A DNA stretch of 64,000 nucleotides from assembly GCF_030700245.1 (NCBI RefSeq), contig NZ_JAUYZI010000016.1, positions 51,320 to 115,319 of the forward strand, given 5' to 3'. The translations under genes and the position numbers were made by a program. This DNA comes from Methylobacterium amylolyticum. GTDB lineage: Bacteria > Pseudomonadota > Alphaproteobacteria > Rhizobiales > Beijerinckiaceae. The notes below the pieces were generated by a model that saw only the letters and a list, made by a program, of their open reading frames with translations, was not told the DNA's origin and did no database searches. Shown here one piece after another: positions 28,523 through 36,728 of the stretch; the first letter of the stretch is position 1; each line of letters opens with the position of its first letter.

Positions 28523-28837
28523 TCAGGCCGCCGGCATGTCCCGCGCGGCTCGCCGGAGCACGTCGTTCATCCGGCTTTGCCAGCCGGGCCCGGTCGCCTT
28601 GAAGCGCGCGACGACGTCCCGATCGAGGCGAAGACTCACCTGCTGCTTGATCGGCGCCTTCTGCGGCCCGCGGCCGCGGCGAAGCTTTTCGGCGAGGGTC
28701 GGAAATGCGTCGGCGAAGGGGCGGGCTTGGGCGAACTGCGCGTCGGTGATCTCCGGATTGTCGGGGTCGGCGGCGATGCCGGCCTGGATCCGTTCCTCCT
28801 GCGCGTCGGTGATCGGCGGAAGGGTGAGCTTAGGCAT
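28523..28837 (-). CDS. brnA: BrnA-family antitoxin, without an intact BrnT partner
   Basis: 104 residues. The C-terminal ribbon-helix-helix region is QQVSLRLDRDVVARFKATGP and GWQSRMNDVLRRAARDM, the BrnA signature. The N-terminal half holds the usual ITDAQEERIQAGIAADPDNP segment. BrnA neutralises and represses with the RNase toxin BrnT, normally encoded just upstream. Here only a BrnT-like tail overlaps the start codon (see next entry). The predicted start is ATG 28837, after GGAGGATC. Confidence 0.85.
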   Translation of the reverse strand: MPKLTLPPITDAQEERIQAGIAADPDNPEITDAQFAQARPFADAFPTLAEKLRRGRGPQKAPIKQQVSLRLDRDVVARFKATGPGWQSRMNDVLRRAARDMPAA

Positions 28838-28874
28838 TCTCGTAGATCCTCCGCTCCTTCCGATTATTTTGTAT
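28830..28874 (-). pseudogene. Vestigial BrnT C-terminal tail
   Basis: In the frame overlapping the brnA start the codons read IQNNRKERRIYENA then TAA, closely like the end of BrnT toxins (…RRERxxYE…), including the usual overlap with brnA. A TAG stands directly before it (28875-28877) and no further BrnT sequence is seen up to the gene ending at 28941. It is either a degraded toxin or a chance match of 14 residues. Confidence 0.3.
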
Positions 28875-28940
28875 CTACAAATTGCGGCGATGAGCGTCAA
28901 TATCGTCCGCGGCTCACGGCGGGACGCCGCCTCGCATGGC

Positions 28941-30539
28941 TCACGAGACGCTTCCGAGGAAGCGCGGCCGGGCGCGGCGCGAACCGTCGATGAATTCGAG
29001 GCCGCCGGCCGCGCTCAGCATGTGCAGGCGGCAGCCGGGCCACGCGGGCCCCGGGCCGAGGCGGGTCTCGACCACCTGTGAGAACGCCCCCTCGTCGAGG
29101 CGCAGGATGCGGGCGAGGCCGAGCGCCGCGCCGTAGCCGCCGCGGCAATCCTGCACCGGTCGGATCAGGGCGCCGCCGCGGACGACGATCGGCCCGGCCG
29201 GGCGGGCCGAGGCCACGTCGATCAGCACGGGGTTCTTCGGGTGGGAGGTCCAGGGGCCGCGGAAATCGTCCGCCCACCAGAGGTGCAGGGCGTCCGAGTA
29301 GCTGCCGCCGCCGTCGCGGACGGTGGCGAACAGCCACCAGCGGCCGCCGTGGCGCAGGAGCGTCGCGTCGCTCGCGGTCACGCCGCCGACGAGCGTCGCC
29401 GCGTGGGTCCAGCCGCCGGGAAAGCGCGCGGCCCGGTAGAGGTCGATCGTCCCGGCGGCGCAGGATTCCGGGATCATCCAGACCTCGCCCTCCGCCTCGA
29501 ACACGAACGGGTAGGAGAGGTGGACGTCGCGCTCCAGCACCGGCTCGGGCCGGCCGACCGGCCCGTCGGGCCCGAAGCGCACCGCCGAGATCACGCCCTT
29601 GCCGGACGCGTAGGCGAATTCCTCGACGAACAGCGTCACCGCGCCGTCGCGGGCGATGGCGAAGGGGTCGGCGTAGAACCGGCGCCCGTCGTCGGGCAGG
29701 TCGGTCCAGCCCGCCTCCGGGTGGCGGCGCAGGTCGATCACGTCCGGGCCCGCGATCCGGCGCCACCCCACCCGCCAGCGCTCGCGGTGGAAGCCGACCT
29801 CGCGGACGCGCCGGGCGACCTGCCGGGCGAGCCCACCCAAGGCCCGCCGCCGCGCCTCGACCGCACCGAGGTCGAACCCGGCGGACGGCGCGAGGCGGCG
29901 GGCGTCGTCGTCCGGCAGGGCGCCCGCCCCCCCGTCGAGGGCCGCGAGGATCAGGGTGAGCGTGCGGGCGAGGTAATCCTCGAAGGCGGCGAGCATCACC
30001 GTCTTCGACTCGGCGCCGAAGCGCCCGACCGCGACCGGCGCACCGTCCGCCCCGCGCAGGACCGCGACCGGCGCGCGGCCCGCGAACAGGGCGGCGAGCA
30101 GGCCCGCCTCGCCCGGCACGCCGTCGAAGTCGAGCCGCCACGTCGCGGGCGCGTCCGCCCCCGCGGGCGAGGTGTCGGAGAGGTCGAGCACGAGGTCGGG
30201 AGCGCCGGCCTCCGGACCCGAGTAGGGCTGGAGGGCCGCCGCCCCGACCGCCGTGGCGAGGCCCGGGCGGGGCAGGCCGTGGATCGCCGCCTCCAGGCGG
30301 AACAGCAGCTCGGCGTTCGGGGGCAGGTCGGGCGCGTCGCCCGCGCTCACGGCGATCCCGAGCCGGCAATCCGGCCGCCGGGCGAGGGCGTCGAGCAGGC
30401 GCAGGTGCCACGTCCGCAGGCGGCCCCGCGCCAGCCGCACGGTGACGCGCCGCACCGCGCGCGGCGCTGCGGACGCCGCCGGCCCGTGCGGGACCGGGTC
30501 GTGATCGTCCAAGTCCATCTCGGCGACCGGCCGCTCCAT
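28941..30539 (-). CDS. GINT1-like putative glycosyltransferase
   Basis: 532 residues. The C-terminal half resembles the N-terminal region of plant glucosamine inositolphosphorylceramide transferase 1 and related bacterial proteins: FYADPFAIARDGAVTLFVEE, HLSYPFVFEAEGEVWMIPES, ASDATLLRHGGRWWLFATV, SDALHLWWADDFRGPWTSHP and ALIRPVQDCRGGYGAALGLA. These repeats suggest a five-bladed beta-propeller as in GH43/GH32-like folds. The N-terminal 220 residues are formyltransferase-like and Ala-rich. Start assigned at ATG 30539 (MERPVAEMDLDDHD); ATG 30518 is possible. No sugar-nucleotide or lipid genes adjoin it, so the substrate is unknown. Confidence 0.65.
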   Translation of the reverse strand: MERPVAEMDLDDHDPVPHGPAASAAPRAVRRVTVRLARGRLRTWHLRLLDALARRPDCRLGIAVSAGDAPDLPPNAELLFRLEAAIHGLPRPGLATAVGAAALQPYSGPEAGAPDLVLDLSDTSPAGADAPATWRLDFDGVPGEAGLLAALFAGRAPVAVLRGADGAPVAVGRFGAESKTVMLAAFEDYLARTLTLILAALDGGAGALPDDDARRLAPSAGFDLGAVEARRRALGGLARQVARRVREVGFHRERWRVGWRRIAGPDVIDLRRHPEAGWTDLPDDGRRFYADPFAIARDGAVTLFVEEFAYASGKGVISAVRFGPDGPVGRPEPVLERDVHLSYPFVFEAEGEVWMIPESCAAGTIDLYRAARFPGGWTHAATLVGGVTASDATLLRHGGRWWLFATVRDGGGSYSDALHLWWADDFRGPWTSHPKNPVLIDVASARPAGPIVVRGGALIRPVQDCRGGYGAALGLARILRLDEGAFSQVVETRLGPGPAWPGCRLHMLSAAGGLEFIDGSRRARPRFLGSVS

Positions 30540-30872
30540 CAGCCGACGGGGCTGGTGGCGAGCGGCGCGCCCGGACGGCGTGCCCTCGGTCGTTCGGGCA
30601 ACGTACAAACGTTCACAGGGGATCCCGGGCCAGTCGTGGCTGCGCGCAGAGCTTTGGGTCGACGGCGGAGACCGTATCGCCGCGCGGGATGGTCGAACAA
30701 GCATGGCCGCGCGTCCATCGCCGGGCGCGGTTAATCCGACGGGGAATCTACCGAGGCCGGGCCCTGCGGGGCGCGGCAAACCTGCGACACAGGTCGGCCG
30801 CGGCCCCGATCTCGCCCGGTTCGCGTGTCAGGACCGTTGACAGGACAGCCCCGCCCTCGCCACATCCCCCGC
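30540..30872. other. Divergent intergenic region, GINT1-like gene / ispH
   Basis: 333 bases without a supported gene. A short inverted repeat AACGT-acaa-ACGTT (30600-30613) lies about 60 bases upstream of the GINT1-like start and could be an operator. The rest is GC-rich and featureless to me. Confidence 0.35.
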
Positions 30873-31874
30873 ATGACTGCCGACCTCGCGACTCCCGAGC
30901 CCAGCCCGGATGCGGCCGCCAAGCCGCCCCTCAAGATCCTGCTCTGCGCCCCGCGCGGCTTCTGCGCCGGCGTGGTGCGGGCCATCGACGTGGTCGAGCG
31001 GGCGCTGGCGATCCACGGCCCGCCCGTCTACGTGCGCCACGAGATCGTCCACAACAAGTACGTGGTCGAGAGCCTGAAGCGGAAGGGCGCCGTGTTCGTG
31101 CGCGAGCTCGACGAGGTGCCGGACGGGGACGCACCCGTGATCTTCTCCGCCCACGGGGTGGCCAAGACCGTGCCGGCCAACGCCGACTCGCGCGGGCTGA
31201 CCACCATCGACGCCACCTGCCCGCTGGTGACCAAGGTCCACCGCGAGGCCGAGATCCACCACAAGCGCGGCCGCCACGTGCTGCTGGTCGGCCATTCCGG
31301 CCACCCGGAGGTGGTCGGCACGATGGGCCAGCTCCCCAAGGGCTCGATCACCCTGGTCGAGGATCTGGAGCAGATCGCCGCCCTGGAGCCCGAGAACCCG
31401 AACAACCTCGCCTGGGTCACCCAGACGACGCTCTCGGTGGACGACACGCGCCACATCGTCGAGGCGCTGAAGAAGAAGTTCCCGACCATCACCGGGCCGC
31501 ACAAGGACGACATCTGCTACGCCACCACCAACCGCCAGGAGGCGGTGAAGCACGTGGCGCCGCTGGTCGACGCGCTGATCGTGGTGGGCTCCTCCAACTC
31601 CTCGAACTCGCAGCGCCTGCGCGAGGTCGCCGAGCGGGTCGGCTGCCCGATCACCCGTCTCGTGCTGCGCGCCGAGGAGATCGACTGGCCGGCCTTCGAG
31701 GGCATCGGCAAGCTCGGCCTCACCGCCGGCGCCTCCGCCCCCGAGGTGCTGGTCGAGGAGATCATCGATGCCTTCGCCGCCCGCTACGACGTGACGGTCG
31801 ACACGGTGTCGACCGTCGTCGAGGACATGGTGTTCCCGCTGCCGCGCGAGCTGCGCAGCGAGGCGGCCGAGTAG
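30873..31874 (+). CDS. ispH: 4-hydroxy-3-methylbut-2-enyl diphosphate reductase
   Basis: 333 residues, the last enzyme of the MEP isoprenoid pathway, producing IPP and DMAPP. The three [4Fe-4S] ligands are visible: Cys31 in [11 protein letters not shown], Cys116 in [14 protein letters not shown] and Cys215 in [11 protein letters not shown]. The substrate loop [10 protein letters not shown] is present. ATG at 30873 gives an N-terminal extension of 20 residues before the conserved start. A UUCG-loop hairpin follows the stop, and thrB comes next. Confidence 0.96.
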   Translation: MTADLATPEPSPDAAAKPPLKILLCAPRGFCAGVVRAIDVVERALAIHGPPVYVRHEIVHNKYVVESLKRKGAVFVRELDEVPDGDAPVIFSAHGVAKTVPANADSRGLTTIDATCPLVTKVHREAEIHHKRGRHVLLVGHSGHPEVVGTMGQLPKGSITLVEDLEQIAALEPENPNNLAWVTQTTLSVDDTRHIVEALKKKFPTITGPHKDDICYATTNRQEAVKHVAPLVDALIVVGSSNSSNSQRLREVAERVGCPITRLVLRAEEIDWPAFEGIGKLGLTAGASAPEVLVEEIIDAFAARYDVTVDTVSTVVEDMVFPLPRELRSEAAE

Positions 31875-31902
31875 GGCACCCGGCCAACGCCGGACGGACG
31901 GA

Positions 31903-31924
31903 AAGGGGCGCTTCGGCGCCCCTT
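31903..31924 (+). terminator. UUCG-tetraloop hairpin after ispH
   Basis: Stem AAGGGGCGC (31903-31911) and GCGCCCCTT (31916-31924), loop TTCG, a particularly stable combination. It lies 28 bases after the ispH stop and 38 bases before the thrB start, so it may separate or attenuate the two. Confidence 0.6.
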
Positions 31925-31962
31925 GGCATATGAAACCCCGAGAGAAGCAGGGCGGAAGGCTC

Positions 31963-32928
31963 GTGGCGGTCTACACCGAGGTATCCGACGCGGCGCTCGG
32001 CGCGTTCCTCTCCGCCTACGAGATCGGCGGCCTCCTGTCCTACAAGGGCATCGCCGAGGGGGTCGAGAACTCGAACTTCTTCCTGCACACCACCGCCGGC
32101 TCCTACATCCTCACCCTCTACGAGAAGCGGGTGCGGGCGGACGACCTGCCGTTCTTCATCGGGCTGATGGAGCACCTCTCGGCCCGGGGCCTCGCCTGCC
32201 CGCAGCCGGTGCGCGACCGGGCCGGCACCGCGCTCGGGCGCCTGTGCGGCCGGCCGGCGGCGATCGTCAGCTTCCTCGAAGGCGTTTCGGTCAAGGCGCC
32301 GGGCGTCGACCATTGCCGCGAGCTGGGCCGGGCGCTGGCGCGGCTGCACGCGGCGGGCGCCGATTTCGCCATGATCCGCGAGAACAGCCTGTCGGTCGCC
32401 GCCTGGCGCCCGCTGTTCGAGCAGGCCGAGGCTCAAGCCGATTCGGTGTCGCCGGGGCTCGCCGCGCGCACCCGCGACGATCTCGCCGTGCTGGAGGCCG
32501 GCTGGCCGGCGGGCCTGCCCCGGGGCGTGATCCACGCCGACCTGTTCACCGACAACGTGTTCTTCATCGGCGACGCCCTGTCGGGCCTGATCGACTTCTA
32601 CTTCGCCTGCACCGACGCCTTCGCCTACGACCTCGCGGTCTGCCTCAACGCATGGTGCTTCGACGCGGACGGGCGGTTCGACCGGGCGATGGCGGCTGCG
32701 CTGATCGCCGGCTACGAGGCCGAGCGCCCGCTGGAGCCGGCGGAGGTCGCGGCGCTGCCGATCCTCTGCCGGGGCGCGGCGCTGCGCTTCATGCTCACCC
32801 GCCTCGTCGACTGGCTGAACGTGCCGCCGGGCGCCCTGGTGAAGCCGAAGGACCCGCGCGAGTACGACCGGCGGCTGACCTTCCACCGGCAGGCGCGCGA
32901 CGCGCGCGATTACGGCTGGTGGGGATGA
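31963..32928 (+). CDS. thrB: Homoserine kinase (ThrB, APH-fold type)
   Basis: 321 residues. This is the aminoglycoside-phosphotransferase-fold homoserine kinase of alphaproteobacteria, making O-phosphohomoserine for threonine synthesis. It has AVYTEVSDAALGAFLSAYEI, EGVENSNFFLHTTAGSYILT, the catalytic loop GVIHADLFTDNVFF (residues 188-201) and GLIDFYFACTDAFAYDLAVC. The start is GTG at 31963 after GGAAGG, giving the conserved (V)AVYTEVSD; the ATG at 31930 would add 11 unmatched residues. The rnhA gene that often follows is absent. Confidence 0.93.
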   Translation: MAVYTEVSDAALGAFLSAYEIGGLLSYKGIAEGVENSNFFLHTTAGSYILTLYEKRVRADDLPFFIGLMEHLSARGLACPQPVRDRAGTALGRLCGRPAAIVSFLEGVSVKAPGVDHCRELGRALARLHAAGADFAMIRENSLSVAAWRPLFEQAEAQADSVSPGLAARTRDDLAVLEAGWPAGLPRGVIHADLFTDNVFFIGDALSGLIDFYFACTDAFAYDLAVCLNAWCFDADGRFDRAMAAALIAGYEAERPLEPAEVAALPILCRGAALRFMLTRLVDWLNVPPGALVKPKDPREYDRRLTFHRQARDARDYGWWG

Positions 32929-33076
32929 GCGTCGACCCGCTCACGGGCCCGGTCGATGCGCCGGCCGTGGCGGCGATGCTGCCGTTCGGGCGGTCCTGAG
33001 GCCGCCGGGGCCGACCGGGGGCACGGATGGCGACGCGGCTGGAGGATTGACCCTCGACCGCCTGCGGAGGGTGACG

Positions 33077-33703
33077 ATGCGCGGAGCCACCCCGAATCCT
33101 GAGCCTGCGACCCCAGCGTCCGACAGCGACCAGGCGCAGGTCGACGCGATGCTGACCCCGTTCGACGGCCTGACGTTCGACACCGTACCACCCGACCCGC
33201 GCCGTATCGATGCCGCCCGGATCCGGACCCTGCGCGAGCGGCTCGTATCGCCCTACAGCTATACGTGGCGGGGGAGCCGAGCGAATCTCGACATCGCCCT
33301 GGCCCTGTTCGACGGGCGGGAGGGTCACAGGGGCACCCTCATCCGGCTCACCCACGCCTTCCACGCGGACGACGAGGAGCGGGCCGGTCCGCCGGTCGCG
33401 CGCAGCCCGATCGATGGGGAGCCGGAGGCGTGCCGCCGACGATACTACATCACCGTCGCGATCTCGTACGTGGAGGACTACATCGGCGACCTCCGCAGCG
33501 CGGAGACGCTGATGAGGTCGATGCTGCCCGGCTGGGGGTACACCATGACCTACGGCAGCGCAGGCCGTCGCCTGCGCCTCGAACGGGGCGCCGAGCACGG
33601 CGGCTGGAGCACGCTCGAGCCGCCCGCCCGGGCTCTGGTCGCCGCGATCCTCGAACGCGTGGAGGCGCATCCCGACGAGGCGCCCCCCTGGCGGGGAGCG
33701 TGA
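33077..33703 (+). CDS. Hypothetical protein, 208 residues
   Basis: No family recognised. ATG at 33077 follows a good site (GGAGGGTG). The protein is soluble, with LMRSMLPGWGYTMTYGSAGR, YYITVAISYVEDYIGDLRSA and WRGSRANLDIALALFDGREG as its more distinctive stretches. Codon use is less extreme than in flanking genes. It is convergent with zwf, whose stop is 4 bases beyond its own. Confidence 0.5.
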   Translation: MRGATPNPEPATPASDSDQAQVDAMLTPFDGLTFDTVPPDPRRIDAARIRTLRERLVSPYSYTWRGSRANLDIALALFDGREGHRGTLIRLTHAFHADDEERAGPPVARSPIDGEPEACRRRYYITVAISYVEDYIGDLRSAETLMRSMLPGWGYTMTYGSAGRRLRLERGAEHGGWSTLEPPARALVAAILERVEAHPDEAPPWRGA

Positions 33704-33707
33704 GCGC

Positions 33708-35234
33708 TCAATCCGTCGCGCCGTCGAGCCCGAGCCAGTGCCGCCCGTCGCGGGCGAGCAGGTCGTCCGCCTCCTTCGGCCCGGCGCTCCCGGCCGGGTA
33801 GAACGCCACGTCCGCCTGCGGCCAGCCCTTCAGCAGCGGATCGACCGCCGCCCAGCCGGCCTCGATGTTGTCCGCCCGCTGGAACAGGGTCGCGTCGCCG
33901 GTCATGCAGTCGTAGAGCAGCGTCTCGTAGCCGACGTTCGGCCGGTTCGGGAAGAAGTCGCTGTACTTGAACGCGGTGCGCACCCGGCCGATCTTCATCT
34001 CCGGGCCCGGGACCTTGACGTTGAACTCGGTGTTCACGCCGTGGTCCGGGTCGATGGTGATGCGCATCACGGTCGGGGCGAGGTCGGCGTTCGGCGTGTC
34101 CTCGAACAGCTTGAACGGCGCCGGCTTGAACAGCACCGCGATCTCCGTGCGCCGCTCGGTCATGCGCTTGCCGGTGCGGACGTAGAACGGCACGCCGGCC
34201 CAGCGCCAGTTCTCGATGTGAAGCTTGAGGGCGACGAAGGTCTCCGTCACCGAATCCTTCGCCACGTGCGGCTCGTCGCGGTAGGCGGGCACGTCGCGGC
34301 CCTCCGAGGTGCCGGCCGTGTACTGGCCGCGCACCGCGTCGGCGGGCGGGATCGGCTTCACGGCCTGGGCGAGCTTGGCCTTCTCGCTGCGCACCGCCTC
34401 GGCGCCGAACGAGTTCGGCGGCTCCATCGCCACCATGCACAGGAGCTGGAACATGTGGTTCGGCACCATGTCCCGCAGGGCGCCGGTGGGCTCGTAGAAG
34501 CCGCCGCGCTCCTCGACGCCCACCGTCTCGGCGGCGGTGATCTGCACGCTGTCGATGTACTCGCGCCGCCAGACCGGCTCCAGCAGGCCGTTGGCGAAGC
34601 GGAAGGCCATGATCGACTGCACCGTCTCCTTCCCCAGGAAGTGGTCGATCCGGTAGAACTGCTTCTCGTCGGCCTGCTTGAGGATCCGGGCGTCCAGGTC
34701 CTCGGCGGAGGCGAGGTCCGAGCCGAACGGCTTCTCGATGACGACCCGCCGGAAGGTCCCGTCGGATTCCTTGAGCAAGCCCGCCGCGCCGAGCCCGTCG
34801 ACGATGGTCCCGAAGAACCGCGCCGCCACGGCGCAGTAGAACACCGCGCTGCCCTGCACCTTCGCCTTCACGGCCGCGAAGGTCTCGGGCTTCTCGAAAT
34901 CGCCCTTGAGGTAGTGCAGCCGGTCGCGGACGAAGCCCCAGCTCTTGGCGTCGATGTGGTCGGCGTGGAACTCCGAGGTCGGGTCCTTGCTGAACTCCTC
35001 CATCGTCCGGGTGAGGTTCTCGCGCAGCGAGTCGTCCGTGCCGTCGCTGTGGTCGACGCCGAGGATCGAGAACCCGTCCGGCAGGAGGCCGGCGCCCGCG
35101 AGGTTGTAGAGCGAGGGCATCAGCAGGCGCTTGGTCAGGTCGCCCCCCGCCCCGAAGATCACCAGCGTGCAGGGCGGGGCCGGCCGCGTGCCGCTCGCCG
35201 CGTCGTCCTTGAGGGCGGTCTTCTGTCCAACCAT
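33708..35234 (-). CDS. zwf: Glucose-6-phosphate 1-dehydrogenase
   Basis: 508 residues, oxidising glucose-6-phosphate to the lactone with NADP+. The coenzyme site is TLVIFGAGGDLTKRLLMPSL and the active-site block is FYRIDHFLGKETVQSIMAFR (catalytic His in RIDHFLGKE). WRWAGVPFYVRTGKRM is the usual substrate-domain motif. It stands alone, without pgl or edd next to it, and a dead insertion sequence lies upstream of its start. Confidence 0.96.
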   Translation of the reverse strand: MVGQKTALKDDAASGTRPAPPCTLVIFGAGGDLTKRLLMPSLYNLAGAGLLPDGFSILGVDHSDGTDDSLRENLTRTMEEFSKDPTSEFHADHIDAKSWGFVRDRLHYLKGDFEKPETFAAVKAKVQGSAVFYCAVAARFFGTIVDGLGAAGLLKESDGTFRRVVIEKPFGSDLASAEDLDARILKQADEKQFYRIDHFLGKETVQSIMAFRFANGLLEPVWRREYIDSVQITAAETVGVEERGGFYEPTGALRDMVPNHMFQLLCMVAMEPPNSFGAEAVRSEKAKLAQAVKPIPPADAVRGQYTAGTSEGRDVPAYRDEPHVAKDSVTETFVALKLHIENWRWAGVPFYVRTGKRMTERRTEIAVLFKPAPFKLFEDTPNADLAPTVMRITIDPDHGVNTEFNVKVPGPEMKIGRVRTAFKYSDFFPNRPNVGYETLLYDCMTGDATLFQRADNIEAGWAAVDPLLKGWPQADVAFYPAGSAGPKEADDLLARDGRHWLGLDGATD

Positions 35235-35378
35235 GCGCGGGGCTCCCGTCGTGATGCGGCGTCTTATCGCGGCGCCGCAGCGAAATCGAGGGACAACCCG
35301 GCCTCCCGCAGGGCGATTCAGAGAAGGCGATTGAGGGGGTGACGGTCCGCGGCGACGGATTCATTCAGGATCTGGAAG

Positions 35379-36596
35379 ATGATCCTGGCGGGCGGCGTGG
35401 CCGAAGCACTGGACGTCGTGGGCGCTGGCAGCCTGTGGGATCACTTCGCGGCCATCCCGGATCGGCGCGGCCGCAAAGGGCGCCAGCACGGACTGCCCGC
35501 CGTCCTGACCCTGTCTCTGGCCGCCATGCTGTCGCGGGCCAACGATCTACGCGCCGTGTTCCGGTGGGGCCGACGGCTGCCGCCAGAGGCGCTGTTCCGC
35601 CTCGGCCTGGAGCGGGTGCCCTGCCATGCCACGTACCACGACGTCTTCAAGGCCCTCGACGTGGCGGCGACCGAGGCGGTGCTGGGGACCTGGGTGCGTG
35701 GTGCGGCCGAACCGGATCGGGGCTTGTGTCACGTGGCGCTCGACGGCAAGCGGTTGCGCGGCTCGGCGGGGGCGGACCACGACGGCAGCGGCGGCGCGCA
35801 TCTGGTGGCGGCCTTTGCCAGCACGCTGGGCGGGGTGATCGGCCAGTTGCAGGTGACGCCCGACGCCAACGAGATCACGGCGGCCCTGACGCTGCTCAAG
35901 AGCTGCCGCTGCACGGTGCCCTCGTCACCGGCGACGCGGTGTTCTGCAAGCGGGCGATCTGCCAGGGCATCCGCGATCAGCACGGGGAGTACCTGTTTGC
36001 CGTCAAAGCCAACCGGCCCGCGTTGATGGCCGATCTGGTCCTCGCCTTCGGCGACGCCTTCCCCCCCGGCGCTGCTCAAGGCGCTCAAGGCGAGCGGCGC
36101 CGCCCGCCCGTCCGCTGATGCGGGCCAGCCCGCCCCCGACCTGACCCTCAGCGCGTCGGTCGCCGAGAAAGGGCACGGCCGCATCGAGACGCGGCGCCTG
36201 AGCGTCAGCCACGACTGCGTGGTCCCTCTCGGCTGACCGGGGGCCGCCCAGATCTGCCGGATCGAGCGGATCCGCCAGACGAAAGGTCGGATCAGCCGCG
36301 GGATCGCCTGCGCGGTGACCAGCCTCACGCCCGAGCAAGCCGATCCCGACGCCCTGCTGGCGCTCGGGCGCGACCGCGGGCTGATCGAGACCCGCCTGCA
36401 CTGGCGCCGCGACGTGATCCTGCGCGAGGAGGGCAGCCGCATCCGCACAGGGGCCTGCCCGCAGGCCATCGCCGCGCTGCGCAATGCCATGCTGCGCCTC
36501 GTGAAGGACGCCCCCGGGCCGCTGCGCGCGATCCGCGAAGCCTTCGCCGAAAACAGGCACCGCGCCATCAAAGCCGCTCAGCAGGGCTTTCTTTGA
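35379..36596 (+). pseudogene. Degenerate ISAs1-family transposase
   Basis: The start (LWDHFAAIPDRRGRKGRQHG, CHATYHDVFKALD, HVALDGKRLRGSAGADHDGS) is typical of ISAs1/DDE H-repeat transposases, including the first catalytic Asp in ALDGK. Near 35900 a base is lost (the frame that continues is LPLHGALVTGDAVFCKRAIC), and a seven-C tract around 36060 returns to the first frame. An in-frame TGA then interrupts it at 36234-36236 where TGG is expected. The remaining C-terminus (LTPEQADPDALLALGRDRG, LRNAMLRLVKDA) runs to 36596. No clear terminal inverted repeats were found. The element is dead. Confidence 0.85.
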
Positions 36597-36694
36597 AGCG
36601 CCCTGGGCATGGGTCGGGGCGCATGTTTTGCACGGAGGGTGTGCGGGAAGAGTGTCGGAGATGTGAGGCGCGATCCGGTGGAACCGCGCAAGCT

Positions 36695-36720
36695 CCCTCT
36701 CCCCGCGGGCGGGGAGAGGG
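36695..36720 (-). terminator. Palindrome at the 3' end of the RND efflux operon
   Basis: CCCTCTCCCCGC (36695-36706) and GCGGGGAGAGGG (36709-36720), a perfect 12-bp inverted repeat 8 bases after the outer-membrane-factor stop. It is of the same CCCTCTCCCC type as the inner repeat before spoVR and probably ends the operon. Confidence 0.6.
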
Positions 36721-36728
36721 AAGCCCGC

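Noticed and set aside
28838..28940. A complete brnT toxin gene upstream of brnA
   Set aside because: Only about 100 bases are available, with an in-frame TAG; at most the last 14 codons could remain.
30593..30613. An alphaproteobacterial SOS box (GTTC-N7-GTTC)
   Set aside because: Two GTTC elements occur but the spacing is wrong.
36315..36596. A separate 93-residue gene
   Set aside because: It is the C-terminal part of the ISAs1 transposase after the nonsense codon, not an independent gene.
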